NCBI RefSeq assembly: GCF_914767665.1
Contig: NC_059501.1
Location: 82,744,798-82,808,797, forward strand
DNA: 64,000 nt
Origin: Harmonia axyridis
Taxonomy: Eukaryota > Arthropoda > Insecta > Coleoptera > Coccinellidae
Reading direction: 5' to 3'
Positions 52,201-58,200 of the stretch are shown here, piece by piece. Below the pieces are notes generated by a model. It did not search any database, was not told the origin of the DNA, and saw only the letters and a list, made by a program, of their open reading frames with translations. A program made the position numbers and the translations under genes. Position 1 is the stretch's first letter, and each line of letters opens with the position of its first letter.

Positions 52201-55200
52201 CGACCTTCTCTTTTCCTTCACTCATTATCTTTGCTACAAGCATATAATGGTCACTTCCTATTTCCGCTCCCCTGTGCACTCTTACATCTGCGATGTCCCT
52301 TCTATTATCTCTTTCTACTAAGAAGTAATCTATTATTGATCTATCGTCAACGTTATGTCCATGCCTTGTGTACCTATGTACATCTTTATGCTCAAAGAAT
52401 GTATTCGAAACTATCATATTATTCATCCTGCAGTACTCTATAAGTCTTTCTCCGTTGTTCGTTTTCTTTGTTTCTCCATATTTACCGACGATCCCATCTC
52501 TTCCTCCTCCTATTCCAACCCTGCTATTAAAATCTCCACACACCACGATTTTTCCCCTGCATTCCTCTGTTACCATGTTCAATTCTTCCCAAAATTTGTT
52601 CTTATCCTCCACCTTTGCGTCTTCATTTGGTCCATATGCTACTATTATGTTCCACAACTCGGATTTTTCTCTCCTCAGACGTACCTTCAATAGTCTCTCC
52701 GAATATACCTGCCAGTGTTCCACATATTTTCTCCAATTCTTGTCAATTATGCATCCCACGCCTGCCGCTCCATGTTGTTCATATTTCACTCCTCCGTAAA
52801 TCATTAAATGATCACCCCTCATCACTTGCTCTCCTATTCCTTTCTTCTTTGTTTCTGTCACCGTTAATATTTTTATCTGATACCTCTCCAATTCCTGTAT
52901 TAGCTCGTCCTCTCTGCCTTTTATACCTCTCACATTCCAGGTTGCCAACTTCCAGTTATCTCTCCCTTTTTTCTCTTTTACTTCTCTAGTTTCTTTACTC
53001 ATTTCTTCCATTTGTGTTTTCCTATACTCATATTCCTTTCCTCGCTTTGTCTCCATCTTAATAATCAGCCGTCCTTTATCTATCCCTATTGGTTTTTTGA
53101 ACTCTGACCCAGGTCAGATTTCTTCAGAACTTCTTGTTCCTTTACACCTTGTTCTCTTTCATCCCATACAAAAACCTTCTCTTCTATGAACAATTTTCTG
53201 TATCCAACCCTCACATTCTTCCCTCTTTTCTTCTCCTCCTTGCTTATTTCCACAATCTGATTTTGTATCTTCCTCTCCTTCGCTGTCAGATCGTTATCAA
53301 TAAAGATATCTTTTCCCTTTAACATTTGTTTCTTTCTCATTATATTCTGTTTCTGTTCCCAGCTTTCAACTTCAGCAACTATCATTTCATTTTCCTTTCC
53401 TCGATTTATTTTGTATGCCTTAGCTATGTTTACCTTTATCTTCAGCTCCTCATTGATGAATTTTTCGATCTTTTCCCTTTCATTTCCATCACTTGTTTTT
53501 AATTTTTTCACAACTATATTATTCTTCCTTTTCATTCTTTCTTCTCGGTCTACTTTATCCTCCAAATTCCTTATTCTACTTTCTAGTTCTCTCTTTTCAT
53601 TTTCCCACTGACTTTCCCTAACCTGCATTTCCTTCCTCAATTTATTCATCTCTAATTTTACTTCCTCCGTATTTCTTCGCATCTCCAATTTCATCTGCTC
53701 CATCATATTCTCAAACATTGCCTTCAAACTCTCGACTTCCATATCTTTTCCCTTATTTTTGATATTGGGTGACCTTATTACCTTTTTTGACTTTGCGAAA
53801 ATATCTTCCTCTTCTTCTTCACTTCTACTTCTTTTGAAATCGCCCTTGTTCATTAGAGAGTTACAACACTCTCTTCAGAATTCACAAATCTCGTTCCGCT
53901 ACCTCTGTGCGTCGAGAGCACGGTTGCGCCGCCGCCGGTCCCCTACTCGATTCAGGTCCCGACCCGATACTCTCGCTAGCGCTTCAGTTGCAGAAAACCT
54001 ATGATTTCAATCTCTGTTATTGTTTAGTTTATTTTAACCTCAATCTTTTAAGTCTATATTTTCCTTCTTTATATTCTTACTATGAAATATCTCATCAACT
54101 GCCTTTATCACCACCTGAGAATTCCACCTTTCTCTCACTTCTCCACACAAGTCTTTTCAAATTTACTCACTTTTCCACTAATTATCGCTTTCTTGACACG
54201 ACCGTACTTATCGGTTTGGCGCCAAGAATCGACTTAAATAATATAATAAAAACATAATCTAACCTAATGTAATTAGTATAAAATACACGTACTTGTTGTG
54301 AAATAAGAAAAAAAAAAAGAGTTTCTATCATCTTAGGTTCTATAGGATTCCTTCTCTGCTTAAGAAGGCTTGGATCATTCCTATCCACAAAAAAGGTGCT
54401 ATAATGACATCAGTAATTACCGTTCCGTTTCCTCACTGAATTATTCATCTAAAATGATCGATAGAATAGTTTTTGACCAGATATACTTTAATAAATCTTC
54501 ATCCATTACGAACTGACTTCATGGTTTCTGAGAGGGCGGCATATGATCTTGTGAGCTTAGTGTACAGTTGTTTGGAAGATGGACTTTTTGTGATGGGATT
54601 ATTATTCGATTTCTGAAGTCTACTTCGTAGTCAATCAATTGTTCTAATTGCGTTTCAGGGGCGTTTTCAATGAATGGATTCAAAGTTTTATAACCAATCA
54701 ATCAATGGTTGTCCGCTCGAGTTGGACAACATAGCTTAGCTAAGTAACCTGAAAAAAGAGGGTGTACTTCAGGGCTCGGTCTTGTGACTCTTATTCTCTT
54801 TCATTTTTATTGATGACTGACCTGAATATATCAAGACCCATTTATTTGTTTCTTTGAATAATTAGCTAGTAATATTCGCAGATGATCTCACTAGTTTACT
54901 ATTTCACTGTGTTTAACCACCTCAACGATAAGGTTGTTCTATGGGGTTATCCTTTATTAAATTCATTGAATTTTTTACAGCACAGACGAAGATGATATGA
55001 ATAATTTTCAACTTAAAACCTATGGAATCCTTTCTATCCACATATCTATTCTGAGTTGCCTGTTGTTCATATGTATTAACTTCAAGTTACTCAATAATAG
55101 TTATATAAATAAGACATAAAAAACCATCTATACTCCAAAACACCCTGATTAAGACTTCGAGTACGAGGGATTCAACAAGGATTAAATCAGAATTTCAATA

Positions 55201-58200
55201 CTCCTGCAGTATTTTCACAGCAAGAATATATATTTTTAATTTATTATCTAATAGTGAAAGGTTATCTTATAATTTTCATTCAATTCTATTCTGTTTGATT
55301 GCTTATAAAATTTTATTTGTTTAATTTTGAATGATTTAAAAATTATTACTTTTATTGAAACTTCATATTTTCTTTTTCAGGGACACGACACAACGACCTC
55401 GTCAGTCCTCTGGAACCTATTCGTACTAGGAAATTACCCCGAAATTCAGGTAGGTGGAAATTCTCAGACTGTAACAAAACGTCGAATTCTAAGTCAGATT
55501 TATATGCGGCTATGTGCATCTCAATGAATAAATTATCTTGTTCATTATAAATTGAGCCCCAGCAATTACAATCCCCACCATCGTTCGCAGTTTCCAATCC
55601 GAGAGGGTGAAAGGGTTGGTAGAGGGGGAGAGGGGGTTGGTTATTCCAGTTCTTGCGATCTCGTAAGCGCCTTAAAGTTCTCGCATTCCCACTCTGTATC
55701 AAATTCCGTAATAATTCTCCCATGAGCCGGCAAGTTTGGAAGTACCCGGTCGGATCTGGGGGGTCCTTCTTAATGAAAAAAGAAAAATCCACGTGAATTT
55801 TTGCCGTTATGAGAAAATATCAGGGGATTAATATGAACGGAGTGGACTCGTTTGATGTTAACGTCGTTAGGTTGGTAAGACAGAAATTTGATAGGAACGT
55901 CAGGGTTTTCAGGAAACTTTTTTTAATAACATCGGTGGTCTTTCGTGTTTTTACCAGAGTTTTGAGGTGGGTGTGGAGCTTAAAACGTTATTTCTTCCTC
56001 ATCAGTGATTCACGCTGAAATTTTGGTTAGTTAGGAATGTACTGACGTGCAGCAGGAAGATTTTTAGCTCAAATTGCAACTTTTTTTTGAATTTGACTTT
56101 ATTCGTCAATACGCTCTATTAGGGATGACGTCACACACCGCTATTTTAGTTCTCCTGTCAGTGTTTGGAATCCAAACAAATAAATTGTCATTCAAATTAG
56201 TACGTTGTCGTTGAAGACTAATTTTTGAAGCTCGATACTAACGAGCAAAAAAACAGCACTGGAGGTGCCATTTCGAGACTTTTTGAGTAGCTTGGAATAC
56301 TCTTGAGATTGCTTGAATTTATTCCTCACATGCAAGTTTTATTTTTTAATTAGCATATATTCAAAATTTTTTCATATTTCAGGAAAGAGTTTACGAAGAG
56401 ATAGATTCGGTATTCCATGGTGAAGAAAGACCAATAATGCCTGAGGATATTGCAAAAATGCAGTATATGGAGAGAGTAATGAAAGAGACTTTGAGGATAT
56501 ACAGTGTTGTACCATACATAATGAGACGTTTGGAGGAAGACACAGAAATTGGTAATTAGTCTAGTTTCTCATTTCCCATTTAATTATGAGAGAATATTGA
56601 ATGCTATCAAAATGAAAAATTCATAGATTCAATGTGTATTGAATTACAACATGATAGCGCTGCGTTACCTTCAAGAAATAGTGGTGCCATATGTTCTCCC
56701 TTACCTTAACCGGCTCGAGAATCCAAAATTTCATCAAGATAATGCCGGACTTTATGTTGCCAGAGTTAGTTTAAGCTTTTTCGAAGCGACCCATATGGAT
56801 CTTTTTCCATGGCCACCCAGATCCCCCGATCTTTCGCCCATAGACCATATTTAGGACATCATGGGTAGAAGGTTTCGAAATTTACCCCAGTCCCCACAGA
56901 CTTTGACGGCTCTAAGACATGAAGATAGCTTGGGATGATATCCCTCAAGAAGAAATAGACCATCTTATTGCATCAATGCCGATACGTGTTGGGGAGTGTA
57001 TAGATAATCACGGTGGACAAACACATAATTAACAAATTTATTGGGGAAAATGGTAAACCCTTCGTTTTTTTCCTTCAAATTTCAATCATAAACTGTTTGC
57101 TATACTATCTATGTTTTACCAAAAACAATTTAAAATTTAAACAGCTCCTTCTCGGTGTTGCAGTTTCTTTGTCAGTTAGTATATAAATTGTAGATAAATC
57201 ATATCCCCAGTGAAGATCGAATTAAGATACGTTAAAATGAATTACAGTTTCTGAAGATATTTTTAAAACAGTGTTCAGCACAAAAAAGATGCAAAGGGTA
57301 GGCTCACTTCGAATTCAATTTATAAGAAATATAGGAAAACAGGGAGAGATGCCACACCTTCTGAAAAATTCGCCGGAAATCTACTGTCTTGAACTGATCG
57401 TGGTCCTAAAATCATAAATAAATCTTTGGTTATTGATCTTTTATATTATAACATCAACATGAAAAAAACTCAAACATTTTTCTAAAATAAAATAAAATAC
57501 AAAATTTTGATTTTGGCAATCTCTCCCGCATCCCATGGGTGAGACGACGCATTGGGTTTGGGAAAGATTGCTCAAGGGACTCAATATAACTTTTTGGCAA
57601 TTGTTTCATTTCCACAGGACATATAGTAGTTTTTAAAGGATTTGCACGTGTCATAAAGCCACCTGCGTCACTCCACGTACTGAGTTCATTCCACTGTAGA
57701 TTTGTTATTTTCGTAGCACTCCAAGTAAACTAAGCATTCATTTTCGTCAAAAGTTTCTTCGTCTATGGAATCATTTTCCATTGCAACATTTACTTCAGAG
57801 GAAGAACTTACCAAACGTCGTTTTACACGTTTTATTCTAGCAAGGTTGTTTGTCATCAACTTCTTGGGTATATTTTTTCTGATGTGCAGACAAAAGCTCA
57901 AAATATTTTTGTACCCTTCTTTGTTCAAACCTTCAGCTCGGTACATGGATAAATCTTTGGCCTTTCAAATGCTCAAAGTGGAATTTCTTCTTGAAAATAG
58001 TGTAAAACGTCGGTATTTTGGGTCTGAAAATAAAAAACTATTATGCGTCATCTGTGTCCCGAAATATCATGCGTCCATCTATCCCAAAACCCATGGGATA
58101 GATGACGCACCTGTTTATGTTACAAGAAATTAGATAGAGTTAGCTTAGTGAATATAGCTTTTATAATAACCCAACTTCAAACTGAATTCGTCAGAACGTC

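Larger units (their letters stand above)
49955..54229 (-). mobile_element. intact RTE-like non-LTR retrotransposon
   Basis: A 4.27-kb element bounded by an 11-bp direct repeat (CGACTTAAATA). On the minus strand it has a 5' UTR of about 376 bp with a GC-rich part (53890-54000), ORF1 of 255 residues, a 29-nt gap, ORF2 of 1002 residues with endonuclease and reverse transcriptase, a 3' UTR of about 90 bp and a TA-repeat tail. Short-repeat tails and an ORF2 of about 1000 residues fit the RTE group (a Proto2-type relative is possible). Neither ORF is broken, unlike every other element in the window, so the insertion is recent. It lies antisense in P450 intron 7. Confidence 0.92.
40882..55380 (+). 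other. P450 intron 7 (14.5 kb)
   Basis: The longest intron, grown by insertion and tandem duplication: two Tc1-like elements (41752-43071 and 44488-45801), a two-copy 235-bp tandem repeat (43065-43540), two CpG-richer patches, five copies of a 727-bp unit (46188-49680), an intact antisense RTE-like element (49955-54229) and a LINE RT fragment (54355-54930). 40882-41751 holds nothing I recognise. Confidence 0.85.

Noticed and set aside
55352..55792. 146-codon minus frame overlapping exon 8
   Set aside because: Antisense to the P450 I-helix exon, no domain.
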